Shown here: positions 49,393 through 58,111 of the stretch, one piece after another
Layout of the letters: every line of letters begins with the position of its first letter
Position numbering within the stretch: the first letter of the stretch is position 1
Assembly (NCBI RefSeq): GCF_004792695.1
Contig: NZ_SRXU01000012.1
Location: 24,344 to 88,343, forward strand
Length of the DNA stretch: 64,000 nucleotides
Source of the DNA: Sphingomonas naasensis
GTDB taxonomy: Bacteria > Pseudomonadota > Alphaproteobacteria > Sphingomonadales > Sphingomonadaceae
Direction of reading: 5' to 3'
The notes under the pieces: model-generated
Told to the model about the DNA's origin: nothing
Databases searched by the model: none
The model's input: the letters and a program-made list of their open reading frames with translations, nothing else
Made by a program: the position numbers and the translations under genes

Positions 49393-50762
49393 CGCTCTGG
49401 ACCTCGGACGAGATTGCTGCCGCTACCGGCGGGGCCGCCTCGGCGGCCTTTGCCGTTTCGGGGGTGACCTTCGATTCGCGCGAAGTTGGCGCCGGCGACC
49501 TGTTCCTCGCCCTGAAGGGTGAGGCCACCGACGGACATCGCTTTCTCGATCGGGCGTTCGCGCAGGGCGCGGCGGGGGCGGTGGTGTCGACCCGGACGCC
49601 GCATCCGCATGTGCTGGTGGCCGATACCACCGCGGCGCTCGACGCGCTCGGCGCCGCATCGCGCGCGCGAATGCAGGGCAAGGTGATCGGCGTCACCGGA
49701 TCGGTCGGCAAGACCGGCACCAAGGAAGCGCTGTTCGCCGCACTCGATCGCTGCGATCCCGGCTGCGCGCACCGCTCGGTCAAGAGCTACAACAACCATA
49801 CCGGCGTGCCGCTGAGCCTCGCCCGCATGCCGCGCGAGACGCGCTTCGGCGTGTTCGAGATGGGGATGAACCATGCCGGCGAACTCGCCCGGCTGACCCG
49901 GCTGGTCCGGCCGCACGTCGCGATCGTCACCACGATCGCGCCGGCGCATATGGGCTTCTTCGCCAGCGAGGAAGCGATCGCCGACGCCAAGGGGGAGATC
50001 TTTCAGGGGCTCGAGCCGGGCGGAACCGCGATCGTGCCCTTCGACAGCCCGCATCGCGACCGGCTGATCGCGGCGGCGAGGCCGCATGCCGCGAAGATCG
50101 TCACCTTCGGGCTGCAGCCGGGCGCCGATTTCCGCGCCGCCGAGCGGATGCGGACGCGGACCGGCGGAACCTTCGTCACCGCGCATTTCGATGCGCGCGA
50201 GCTGAGCTTCACCATCGCGCAGCCGGGCGAGCATTGGGTGTCGAACGCGATGGCGATCCTCGCCGCGGTCGACGCGGTGGGCGGCGATCTCGAGATGGCA
50301 GGGCTGGCGCTCGCCGAGATGGGCGGGCTCGCCGGGCGCGGCGCGCGCTTCATGGCGGAGCTGCCGGGCGGTGAGGCGCTGGTGATCGACGAGAGCTACA
50401 ATGCCAACCCCGCCTCGATGCGCGCGACGCTGGCGGTGCTCGCCAACGAGCCGGGGCGCAAGATCGCGGTGCTCGGCGAGATGCGCGAACTCGGCGAACA
50501 TTCGGACGCGTTTCATGCCGGACTCGCCGAGCCGATCGCCGCGGCGGGGGTGCGCTATGCCATCCTCGTCGGCGATGCGATGGAAGCGCTCGCAAAGGCG
50601 CTTGAGGGCCGGATCGATTTCGTCCATGTGCCCGACGCCGCAACCGCGCGCGAACGGCTGACCGCCGTGCTGGCGCCGGGCGATGCGGTCCTCGTGAAAG
50701 GTTCGAACGGCGTGCGTCTCTCGGGCGTAGTGGCGGCATTGGCGGAAAGGGCGATGGCCTGA
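49380..50762 (+). CDS. murF: UDP-MurNAc-pentapeptide synthetase MurF
   Basis: The 460-aa protein has the ATP loop VTGSVGKTGTKEALFAAL, HNNH-like SYNNHTGVPLSLA and the MurF DESYNANPASMRATL motif. It adds D-Ala-D-Ala to complete the lipid I precursor. The ATG at 49380 overlaps murE by 13 nt; a GTG at 49389 with a GTGA overlap is an equally good start. Downstream, mraY starts by TGATG. Confidence 0.93.
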   Translation: MRGVTLWTSDEIAAATGGAASAAFAVSGVTFDSREVGAGDLFLALKGEATDGHRFLDRAFAQGAAGAVVSTRTPHPHVLVADTTAALDALGAASRARMQGKVIGVTGSVGKTGTKEALFAALDRCDPGCAHRSVKSYNNHTGVPLSLARMPRETRFGVFEMGMNHAGELARLTRLVRPHVAIVTTIAPAHMGFFASEEAIADAKGEIFQGLEPGGTAIVPFDSPHRDRLIAAARPHAAKIVTFGLQPGADFRAAERMRTRTGGTFVTAHFDARELSFTIAQPGEHWVSNAMAILAAVDAVGGDLEMAGLALAEMGGLAGRGARFMAELPGGEALVIDESYNANPASMRATLAVLANEPGRKIAVLGEMRELGEHSDAFHAGLAEPIAAAGVRYAILVGDAMEALAKALEGRIDFVHVPDAATARERLTAVLAPGDAVLVKGSNGVRLSGVVAALAERAMA

Positions 50763-51832
50763 TGCTTTACTGGATCGCCGAGCAACTGGGCTTCCCCGGA
50801 ATCCTCAATCTCATCCGCTATCTCTCGTTCCGCACCGGCGCGGCGGTGGCGACCGCGCTGCTGCTCGGGCTGATCATCGGGCCGCGGTTCATCGGCTGGC
50901 TGCGCGTTCGCCAGGGCAAGGGCCAGCCGATCCGCAGCGACGGGCCGCAGAGCCACCTCGCCAAGCGCGGCACCCCGACGATGGGCGGGCTGATGATCCT
51001 CACATCGCTGATGATCTCGCTTCTGCTGTGGATGAACCTCGCCAACCCGCTGGTCTGGGCGTGCATGTTCGTGACCTTCGGCTTCGGCGCGATCGGGTTC
51101 CTCGACGACTATGACAAGGTGCGCAAGGCGAGCACCGCGGGCGTCTCCGGCAGGGTTCGGCTGCTCGGCGAGTTCGCGATCGCGGGGGTCGCCAGCTGGG
51201 TGATCATCTCGCAAACCGGGACCCAGCTCTACGTGCCGTTCCTCAGCTGGATCCACCCTGATCTGGGCTGGTTCTACATTCCCTTCGCCGCGTTCACGAT
51301 CGTGGCATTCGGCAACGCGGTGAACCTCACCGACGGGCTCGACGGGCTGGCGACGATGCCGGTGGTGATCGCCAGCATGGCGTTCATGCTGATCGCCTAT
51401 GTCGTCGGTCGCGCAGACTATGCGAATTATCTCGGTGTCCCGCACGTGCCCGGGGCGGGCGATCTCGCAATCTTCTGCGGCGCGATCGTCGGGGCGGGGC
51501 TCGCTTTCCTGTGGTTCAACGCGCCCCCGGCGGCGGTGTTCATGGGCGATACCGGCAGCCTCGCGCTTGGCGGCGCGATTGGCGCGATCGCGGTCTCGTC
51601 GCAGCACGAGCTGGTGCTCGGGATCATCGGCGGGCTGTTCGTGCTCGAGGCGCTCAGCGTGATCATCCAGGTGTTCTTCTTCAAGCGCACCGGCAAGCGC
51701 GTCTTCCGGATGGCGCCGATCCACCATCATTTCGAACAGCTCGGCTGGTCGGAGCCGACGGTGGTGATCCGCTTCTGGATCATCGCGTTCGTGCTGGCGC
51801 TGGCGGGGCTCTCGACGCTGAAGCTGCGGTGA
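50762..51832 (+). CDS. mraY: Phospho-MurNAc-pentapeptide translocase MraY
   Basis: The 356-aa protein has about ten transmembrane helices. Catalytic and substrate motifs are SHLAKRGTPTMGGLMI, FLDDYDKVRK (DDxxK), FGNAVNLTDGLDGLATMP and FMGDTGSLALGGAIG. It makes lipid I in the inner membrane. The stop overlaps the murD GTG start. Confidence 0.95.
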   Translation: MLYWIAEQLGFPGILNLIRYLSFRTGAAVATALLLGLIIGPRFIGWLRVRQGKGQPIRSDGPQSHLAKRGTPTMGGLMILTSLMISLLLWMNLANPLVWACMFVTFGFGAIGFLDDYDKVRKASTAGVSGRVRLLGEFAIAGVASWVIISQTGTQLYVPFLSWIHPDLGWFYIPFAAFTIVAFGNAVNLTDGLDGLATMPVVIASMAFMLIAYVVGRADYANYLGVPHVPGAGDLAIFCGAIVGAGLAFLWFNAPPAAVFMGDTGSLALGGAIGAIAVSSQHELVLGIIGGLFVLEALSVIIQVFFFKRTGKRVFRMAPIHHHFEQLGWSEPTVVIRFWIIAFVLALAGLSTLKLR

Positions 51833-53235
51833 TCACGAGCACGGCCTGGCGCGGCAAACGCTATGCGGTGCTCGGGCTTGCGCGGTCGGGGCGGGCGACG
51901 GTCGACGCCTTGATGACGTCCGGGGCACGCGTGGTGGCGTGGGACAGCAACGAGACGGCGCGCAATCAAATCCTCTCCCGGAGGGAGAGGGGGACCAGCG
52001 AAGCTGGTGGAGAGGTAGTCTCCACGAGCGACGCCGCCCGCGGAGAATACCCCTCCGTCAGCCTGCGGCTGCCACCTCCCCCTCCGGGGGAGGATTTGAC
52101 TGTTGCCGATCCGCTCGAGATCGATCTGACCGGCTTCGCCGGCGTAGTGGTGTCGCCGGGCGTGCCACTCAACAAGCATCCGATCGCAGCCAAGGCGCGC
52201 GATGCGGGCGTCCCGATCATCGGCGACATCGAACTGTTCGCGCAGGCCCGCGCCGAATTGCCACCGCACAAGGTGGTCGGCATCACCGGCACCAACGGCA
52301 AGTCGACCACCACCGCGCTGATCCACCACATCATCGAGACCGCCGGCATTCCAGCCCGGCTGGGCGGCAATATCGGCCTGCCGATTCTCGGGCAGGATCC
52401 GCTGCCGGAAGGCGGCGTCTATGTGCTCGAGCTGTCGAGCTATCAGATCGACCTGACCTTCGGCCTCGACTGCGACGTCGCAGTGCTGCTCAACATCACC
52501 CCCGACCATCTCGACCGCTATGCCGGGTTCGAGGCCTATGCGGCGTCGAAGGCGCGGCTGTTCGAAATGCAGTCGAAGGGCCACGCCGCAGTGATGGGCA
52601 TCGCCGACGCCCCCTCGGCCGAAATCGCGCGGCAGGTGGCGGTGTCGGGCCGCAGCGAGGATCTTCACAAGATCGCGCCGGGCGTCTGCATGGACCAGTC
52701 GCGCTGGCCGGCGCTGCAGGGGCCGCACAATGCCCAGAACGCGCTCGCCGCGATCGCCGCATGCGAGGCGCTGGGGATCGACAAGGAAGCGATCGACAAG
52801 GGCCTCGAGACCTTCCCCGGCCTGCCGCACCGGATGGAGCGCGTCGCCACGAAGCGCGGCGTGCTGTTCGTCAACGACAGCAAGGCGACCAACGCCGATT
52901 CGACCACGCCGGCGCTCTCCGCCTATCCGCGCGTCCACTGGATCCTCGGCGGGCTCGCCAAGACCGACAGCCTCGAGGCCTGCCGCCCCGGCTTCGGGCA
53001 TATCGTCAAGGCCTATACGATCGGCGACGCCGGCGAATTGTTCGCTTCGCTGCTCGAAGGCGAGATGCCGGTCGAGCGCTCGGGAACGCTCGAGGCTGCC
53101 GTGAAGAGCGCCGCCGCCAATGCGCAGCCGGGCGACACCGTGCTGCTCTCGCCGGCCTGCGCCTCGTTCGACCAGTTCAAGGATTATGAGGCGCGGGGCC
53201 AGGCCTTCCGCGATGCCGTGGAGGCGCTCGGGTGA
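51829..53235 (+). CDS. murD: UDP-MurNAc-L-Ala:D-Glu ligase MurD, with an in-frame palindromic-element insert
   Basis: The 468-aa protein has MurD motifs: N-terminal Rossmann GKRYAVLGLARSGRATVDAL, VVSPGVPLNKHPIA, ATP loop GITGTNGKSTTTALI, NITPDHLDRY, and the C-terminal DSKATNADSTTPALSAY. It adds D-Glu in the cytoplasm. Between AWDSNETARNQ and TVADPLEIDL lies a 43-residue insert (ILSRRERGTS...PPPPPGEDL) encoded by a palindromic element; E. coli MurD has no equivalent. It falls in a loop of the UDP-binding domain. The gene appears intact otherwise and is essential, so the insert must be tolerated. The GTG start overlaps mraY. Confidence 0.93.
   Translation: MITSTAWRGKRYAVLGLARSGRATVDALMTSGARVVAWDSNETARNQILSRRERGTSEAGGEVVSTSDAARGEYPSVSLRLPPPPPGEDLTVADPLEIDLTGFAGVVVSPGVPLNKHPIAAKARDAGVPIIGDIELFAQARAELPPHKVVGITGTNGKSTTTALIHHIIETAGIPARLGGNIGLPILGQDPLPEGGVYVLELSSYQIDLTFGLDCDVAVLLNITPDHLDRYAGFEAYAASKARLFEMQSKGHAAVMGIADAPSAEIARQVAVSGRSEDLHKIAPGVCMDQSRWPALQGPHNAQNALAAIAACEALGIDKEAIDKGLETFPGLPHRMERVATKRGVLFVNDSKATNADSTTPALSAYPRVHWILGGLAKTDSLEACRPGFGHIVKAYTIGDAGELFASLLEGEMPVERSGTLEAAVKSAAANAQPGDTVLLSPACASFDQFKDYEARGQAFRDAVEALG
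51971..52094 (+). repeat. Palindromic element copy A, inside murD
   Basis: The 124-bp element is bordered by TCCTCTCCC and GGGGGAGGA. It folds as CCTCTCCC-GGA-GGGAGAGG (51972-51990), ACCAGC-GAA-GCTGGT, a central GGAGAGG/CCCCTCC stem, CAGCC-TGC-GGCTG, and CCTCCCCC-TCC-GGGGGAGG (52075-52093). It matches copy B between murB and ddl. Differences in the stems are compensatory. It is read in frame as 43 codons of MurD. Confidence 0.9.
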
Positions 53236-54461
53236 ACGACGCCGCCGAAACCCAAAAGGCGAATGGCGACGTCCGGCGGCGGGTGAGCAAGCAGCTCGGC
53301 CGCGCCAACACCTCGCGCGCGGGGATGTGGTTCTGGGAAGTCGATCGGGTGCTGCTGCTGCTCGCGATGCTGCTGATCGCGATCGGGCTGGTCGCGGTCG
53401 CGGCGGCCTCGCCGGCGACTGCCAAACGCTATTCGGACGCGACTCACATCATGCCGGCGATGCATTATTTCTGGCGACAGCTGGTCTGGGCCTGCCTGTC
53501 GGTGCCAGTGCTGATCGGTGTCTCGATGCTGCCGATCACCGCGGCGCGGCGCTTCGCCCTGTTCGGCGCGGTGATCTTCCTGCTGCTGCTCGCGCTGGTG
53601 CCGTTCATCGGCTCGGAGACCAACGGCGCGCGGCGCTGGATCGATTTCGGCGTGGCCGACCTCCAGCCGTCGGAGTTCCTCAAGCCCTTCTTCATCGTCG
53701 CGACCGCGTGGATGCTGTCTTTCCGCGCCAAGGATCCCGAGCTGCCGGTATTGTTCATCACCGGCGGGCTGACCGCGGTGATCGCGGTGCTGCTGATGCT
53801 CCAGCCCGATTTCGGCCAGACCATGGTTTTCGGGATCGTCTGGCTGATCCTGCTGACGCTTTCGGGCATCTCGCCGCTGGCGATTGGCGGGCTGATCGGC
53901 ACTGCGTTCGCCGGGGTGATCGCCGCCTATTTGTTCTACGACACGGCGCGCACGCGCATCAATAATTTCCTCTTCCCGACCAAGGAGGCCGCGCTCGCCG
54001 ACCGCTATCAGGTCGACATGGCGCATCAGACGCTGAGCGCAGGCGGGCTGACCGGAGCCGGGCCGGGGAGCGGGCAGGTCAAGTTCAAGCTGCCCGAGGC
54101 GCATACCGACTATATCTTCTCGGTGATCGGCGAGGAGTTCGGCCTCGCCGCCTGCGCGGTGATCGTGCTGCTCTACGCCGCGATCGTGATCCGCGTGTTC
54201 ATGAAGATGCTCGACGAGGAGGACGCGTTCCGCCTGCTCGCCGCCTCGGGCCTCGCCGCGCAGTTCGGCGTGCAGGCGATGATCAACATGGCGGTCAACA
54301 CCGGCATCGCGCCGTCCAAGGGCATGACCCTGCCGTTCATCAGCTATGGCGGATCGTCGATGATCGCGCTGTCGATCGGCTACGGGTTGCTGCTCGCCTT
54401 CACGCGGCGAAACCCGTATCTGAAGCGCTCGCCATATACGGGTCGGTGGAGCAAGGGATGA
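53232..54461 (+). CDS. ftsW: Septal peptidoglycan glycosyltransferase FtsW
   Basis: The 409-aa SEDS protein has about ten transmembrane helices, LQPDFGQTMVFGIVWL, the KLPEAHTDYIFSVIGEEFG loop and PSKGMTLPFISYGGSSM. It polymerises glycan strands with FtsI. The GTG start overlaps the murD stop (GTGA), and the stop overlaps murG ATG. Confidence 0.95.
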   Translation: MNDAAETQKANGDVRRRVSKQLGRANTSRAGMWFWEVDRVLLLLAMLLIAIGLVAVAAASPATAKRYSDATHIMPAMHYFWRQLVWACLSVPVLIGVSMLPITAARRFALFGAVIFLLLLALVPFIGSETNGARRWIDFGVADLQPSEFLKPFFIVATAWMLSFRAKDPELPVLFITGGLTAVIAVLLMLQPDFGQTMVFGIVWLILLTLSGISPLAIGGLIGTAFAGVIAAYLFYDTARTRINNFLFPTKEAALADRYQVDMAHQTLSAGGLTGAGPGSGQVKFKLPEAHTDYIFSVIGEEFGLAACAVIVLLYAAIVIRVFMKMLDEEDAFRLLAASGLAAQFGVQAMINMAVNTGIAPSKGMTLPFISYGGSSMIALSIGYGLLLAFTRRNPYLKRSPYTGRWSKG

Positions 54462-55609
54462 CGAATTCGCGCAGCTATGTTCTGGCAGCGGGCGGGACCG
54501 GAGGGCATATGGTGCCCGCCGCCGCCCTCGCGGCGGAGCTGGCGAAACGGGGGCACAAGGTGGCGCTGGTCAGCGACGATCGCGGCGTGCGCTTTCCGGG
54601 ATTGTTCGACGGGATCGAGACGCATGTGCTGCCCGCAGGCCGGCTCGGCGGCGGTCCGCTCGGCTATCTTCGCGCGGCAAGCCGTATCATGGCGGGACGA
54701 TCGATGGCGCTGCGGCTCTATCAGGAGCTGCGCCCCGCCGCGGTGATCGGCTTTGGCGGCTATCCGGCGCTTCCCTCGATCCTCGCGGCGTTCCGCGCCG
54801 GGGTGCCGACGGTGATCCACGAGCAGAACGCCGTGCTCGGCCGGGTCAATCGCTTCGTCGCGGGCCGGGTCGACGCGATCGCCACCAGCTATGACGCGGT
54901 CGAGCGGATGAAGCCGCGCTGGGCGCGCAAGACGCATCTGATCGGCAATCCGGTGCGCGAGGCCGTGCTGGCCCTTCGCGAGCGGCCCTATCCGATCCTC
55001 GACGAGGACGGCATCTTCCGCGTGCTCGTCACCGGCGGGAGCCAGGGCGCGACGGTGCTGAGCCGGGTGGTGCCCGACGGGCTGGCGCTGCTCCCGGTGC
55101 ATTTCCGCCGCCGGCTGCAGGTGACGCATCAGGCGCGGATCGAGGATATCGACGCGGTGCGCGCCAAATATCAGGCGCACGGCATACCCGCCGACGTCTC
55201 GACCTATATCACCGACATGCCCGAGGCTTTGGCCTGGGCGCATATCGTCATCGCCCGCGCCGGCGCGTCGACGATCGCCGAGCTGACTGCGGCGGGGCGC
55301 CCGGCGATCCTCGTGCCGCTGCCGAGCGCGACCGACGATCACCAGACCGCCAACGCCCGCGAGATCACCAATGCCGGTGGCGCGCGGACGATCGCGCAGC
55401 GCGCCTTCACTGCGACCGAACTCGCCAAGCAGATCCAGAAGCTCGGGCTCGACACGCAGGGCCTCGAAAATGCGGCGAACCGCGCGAAGAGCGTCGGACG
55501 CCCGCACGCGGCGAGCGACCTCGCCGATCTCGTCGAATCGATTCACGCTCCGACGGCGCCGATCAAGGTGCGCCGTGCGGCAATCCAGGGAAGGCTCGCC
55601 CACGCATGA
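54458..55609 (+). CDS. murG: UDP-GlcNAc transferase MurG (lipid II synthesis)
   Basis: The 383-aa protein has the GT28 N-terminal loop AAGGTGGHMVPAAALA and the C-terminal VTGGSQGATVLSRVV, with IARAGASTIAELTAAGRPAI as the nucleotide site. The ATG at 54458 after GGAGCAAGGG was chosen over the GTG 12 nt upstream. It overlaps ftsW and murC by ATGA. Confidence 0.95.
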   Translation: MTNSRSYVLAAGGTGGHMVPAAALAAELAKRGHKVALVSDDRGVRFPGLFDGIETHVLPAGRLGGGPLGYLRAASRIMAGRSMALRLYQELRPAAVIGFGGYPALPSILAAFRAGVPTVIHEQNAVLGRVNRFVAGRVDAIATSYDAVERMKPRWARKTHLIGNPVREAVLALRERPYPILDEDGIFRVLVTGGSQGATVLSRVVPDGLALLPVHFRRRLQVTHQARIEDIDAVRAKYQAHGIPADVSTYITDMPEALAWAHIVIARAGASTIAELTAAGRPAILVPLPSATDDHQTANAREITNAGGARTIAQRAFTATELAKQIQKLGLDTQGLENAANRAKSVGRPHAASDLADLVESIHAPTAPIKVRRAAIQGRLAHA

Positions 55610-57024
55610 AGGGTGTCGCAACCGACATCGGCACGATCCATTTCGTCGGGATCGGCGGCATCGGCATGTCGGGAATCGCCGAGGTGATGCACAATCTCGG
55701 CTACAAGGTGCAGGGCTCGGACGTCGCCGAGGGCTATGTCGTGCAGGGGCTGCGCGACCGCGGCATCCCGATCGAGATCGGCCATAAGGCGGAGAATATC
55801 GGCGACGCGGCGGTGGTCGTGGTGTCGACCGCGATCGTGCGCACCAATCCCGAGGTCGAGGCTGCCTATCAGCGCCGCGTGCCGGTGGTGCGGCGCGCCG
55901 AGATGCTCGCCGAGCTGATGCGGCTGAAGTCGACCGTCGCGGTGGCGGGAACGCATGGCAAGACCACGACGACCTCGATGGTCGCCGCACTGCTCGACGC
56001 GGGCGGGGTGGACCCGACCGTGATCAACGGCGGCATCATCAACCAGTACGGCTCGAACGCCCGGCTCGGCGACAGCGAGTGGATGGTGGTCGAGGCCGAT
56101 GAGAGCGACGGCAGCTTCCTGCGATTGGACGGCACGATCGCGGTGGTCACCAACATCGATCCCGAACATCTCGACCATTATGGCTCGTTCGATCGCGCCA
56201 AGGACGCCTATGTCGAGTTCGTCGAGAACGTGCCCTTCTACGGCGCGGCCCTGCTCTGCCTCGACCATCCCGAAGTGCAGGCGATCATCCCGCGCGTCCG
56301 CGATCGCCGGATCATCACCTATGGCTTCGCCGCCAGCGCCGATGTGCGCGGGGTGAACGTCACGCCGCATTCGGGCGGCAATCGCTTCGAGGCGATCATC
56401 CGCAACCGCGACGGCACCGTCCGCTCGATCGAGAATATCGAGCTGCCGATGCCCGGTCGTCACAATGTCCAGAACGCGCTCGCCGCGATCGGCGTGGCGC
56501 TCGAGCTCGGCATCCCCGATGCGACTATCCAGCAGGGCTTCGCCAAGTTCGGCGGGGTCAAGCGGCGCTTCACCAAGGTCGGCGAGACCGACGGGGTGAC
56601 GATCATCGACGATTACGGCCATCATCCGGTCGAGATCCGCGCCGTGCTCGCCGCGGCGCGCGAGAGCGCGGAAGGGCGGGTGATCGCGGTGGTCCAGCCG
56701 CACCGCTATTCGCGGCTCGGCAATCTGATGGACGACTTCGCCCAGGCCTTCAACGACGCCGACATGGTGCTGGTGACCCCGGTCTATGCCGCCGGCGAGG
56801 AACCGCGCGAGGGCGTGAACGCCGAGGCGCTGGTCGACGGGATTCAGCGGCGCGGGCATCGCTCGGCTGCGGCGGTGGCCGATGCCGAGGCCCTGGCGCG
56901 AGCGCTCGCCGAAGCCGCGGTGCCGGGCGACATGGTCGTGTGCCTGGGCGCGGGCGACATCACCAAATGGGCCGCGGGGCTCGCCCCGGCGATCGCGGCG
57001 GCGCGGGAGGGCGCGCCGGCATGA
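55606..57024 (+). CDS. murC: UDP-MurNAc-L-alanine ligase MurC
   Basis: The 472-aa protein has FVGIGGIGMSGIAEVMHNLG, ATP loop AGTHGKTTTTSMVAALL, EADESDGSFL, NIDPEHLDHY and DDYGHHPVEIRAVL. It adds the first L-Ala to UDP-MurNAc. It overlaps the small gene that follows by ATGA. Confidence 0.95.
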   Translation: MKGVATDIGTIHFVGIGGIGMSGIAEVMHNLGYKVQGSDVAEGYVVQGLRDRGIPIEIGHKAENIGDAAVVVVSTAIVRTNPEVEAAYQRRVPVVRRAEMLAELMRLKSTVAVAGTHGKTTTTSMVAALLDAGGVDPTVINGGIINQYGSNARLGDSEWMVVEADESDGSFLRLDGTIAVVTNIDPEHLDHYGSFDRAKDAYVEFVENVPFYGAALLCLDHPEVQAIIPRVRDRRIITYGFAASADVRGVNVTPHSGGNRFEAIIRNRDGTVRSIENIELPMPGRHNVQNALAAIGVALELGIPDATIQQGFAKFGGVKRRFTKVGETDGVTIIDDYGHHPVEIRAVLAAARESAEGRVIAVVQPHRYSRLGNLMDDFAQAFNDADMVLVTPVYAAGEEPREGVNAEALVDGIQRRGHRSAAAVADAEALARALAEAAVPGDMVVCLGAGDITKWAAGLAPAIAAAREGAPA

Positions 57025-57215
57025 GCGACTGGTTCTCGACCGCGATCGAGATGCAGCGCGAGATCCTCCGCGCGCAAAAGGCGCAGATCGACGCGGCGCA
57101 GAAGATGCTCGACGCGGGCAAGCAGATGACCGCGCTGCAGGAAGCCGGGCAGAAGGCCGCCGAGGCGAACCTCGCGGCGTGGCAGCAATGGGCGAAAATG
57201 TGGGGGTGGAAGTGA
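57021..57215 (+). CDS. Small 64-aa conserved-looking protein between murC and murB
   Basis: The ORF starts in an ATGA overlap with murC and ends overlapping the murB GTG (GTGA). The protein is one long amphipathic helix rich in Ala, Gln, Lys and Met (EILRAQKAQIDAAQKMLDAG), ending in Trp-rich WQQWAKMWGWK. No transmembrane segment or signal is seen. Its tight place inside an essential operon with coupled starts argues that it is translated. I do not recognise a family; it could be a small division- or envelope-associated protein. Confidence 0.75.
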   Translation: MSDWFSTAIEMQREILRAQKAQIDAAQKMLDAGKQMTALQEAGQKAAEANLAAWQQWAKMWGWK

Positions 57216-58111
57216 GCGTCTGCTACGCGCTTCCGCCCGTCCGCGGAAAGCTGAGCCACGGCGCGCCGCTCGCGCCGCTGGTGTGGTTCAAGAGCGGCGG
57301 CGCGGCGGAATGGCTGTTCGAGCCGGCCGATGCCGATGATCTCGGCAATTTCCTCTTCGCGCTCGATCCCGCGATTCCGGTGATGGGGCTGGGGCTGGGC
57401 TCGAACATGATCGTCCGCGACGGCGGGGTGCCGGGTGTGGTGGTGCGGCTGGGCAAGGCCTTCGCGACCGTGGAGCAGATCGACCCGACCACGCTCAAAT
57501 GCGGCGGCGGCGCGTCGGGAATCCTCGTGTCGTCAAAGGCGCGAGACGCGGGGATCGGCGGCGTCGAGTTCCTCCGCTCGATCCCGGGGACCGTCGGCGG
57601 ATTCGTGCGGATGAACGGCGGGGCCTATGGCCGCGAGACCCGCGACATCCTGATCGAGTGCGAAGTCGTGCTGCGCTCGGGCGAGCTTCGTACGCTGGCT
57701 CTGGCCGATCTCGGCTACACCTATCGCCATAGCGAGCTGCCGCGCGGCGCGATCGTGGTGAGCGCAACCTTTCGCGGTCATGCCGAGGAACCGGCGGTGG
57801 TGCAGGCCGAGATGGACCGCATCGCCGCCGCGCGCGAGGAATCGCAGCCTTTGCGCTCGAAGACCGGCGGCTCGACCTTCAAGAACCCCGAAGGCCACAA
57901 GGCCTGGGCGCTGATCGACGCGGCAGGCTGCCGCGGATTGCGGCGGGGCGACGCGCAGGTGAGCGAAAAACACTGCAATTTCCTGCTCAATCTGGGCAAT
58001 GCCAGTTCGGCCGACATCGAGGCGCTGGGCGAAGAGGTCCGCGCGAAGGTGAAGGCGCAGTCCGGCGTTGCGCTGGAATGGGAAATCCAGCGTATCGGAG
58101 TGGAGAAGTGA
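57212..58111 (+). CDS. murB: UDP-N-acetylenolpyruvoylglucosamine reductase MurB
   Basis: The 299-aa FAD protein has LGLGSNMIVRDGGVPGVVVR, SIPGTVGGFVRMNGGAYG and KTGGSTFKNPEGHKAWALID with the catalytic Ser. It reduces the enolpyruvyl group to lactyl. I prefer the GTG at 57212, overlapping the small gene stop and preceded by GGGGGTGGAA; an ATG at 57188 would add eight residues. Its stop overlaps an ATG (58111) that reads into the palindromic element. Confidence 0.92.
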   Translation: MSVCYALPPVRGKLSHGAPLAPLVWFKSGGAAEWLFEPADADDLGNFLFALDPAIPVMGLGLGSNMIVRDGGVPGVVVRLGKAFATVEQIDPTTLKCGGGASGILVSSKARDAGIGGVEFLRSIPGTVGGFVRMNGGAYGRETRDILIECEVVLRSGELRTLALADLGYTYRHSELPRGAIVVSATFRGHAEEPAVVQAEMDRIAAAREESQPLRSKTGGSTFKNPEGHKAWALIDAAGCRGLRRGDAQVSEKHCNFLLNLGNASSADIEALGEEVRAKVKAQSGVALEWEIQRIGVEK

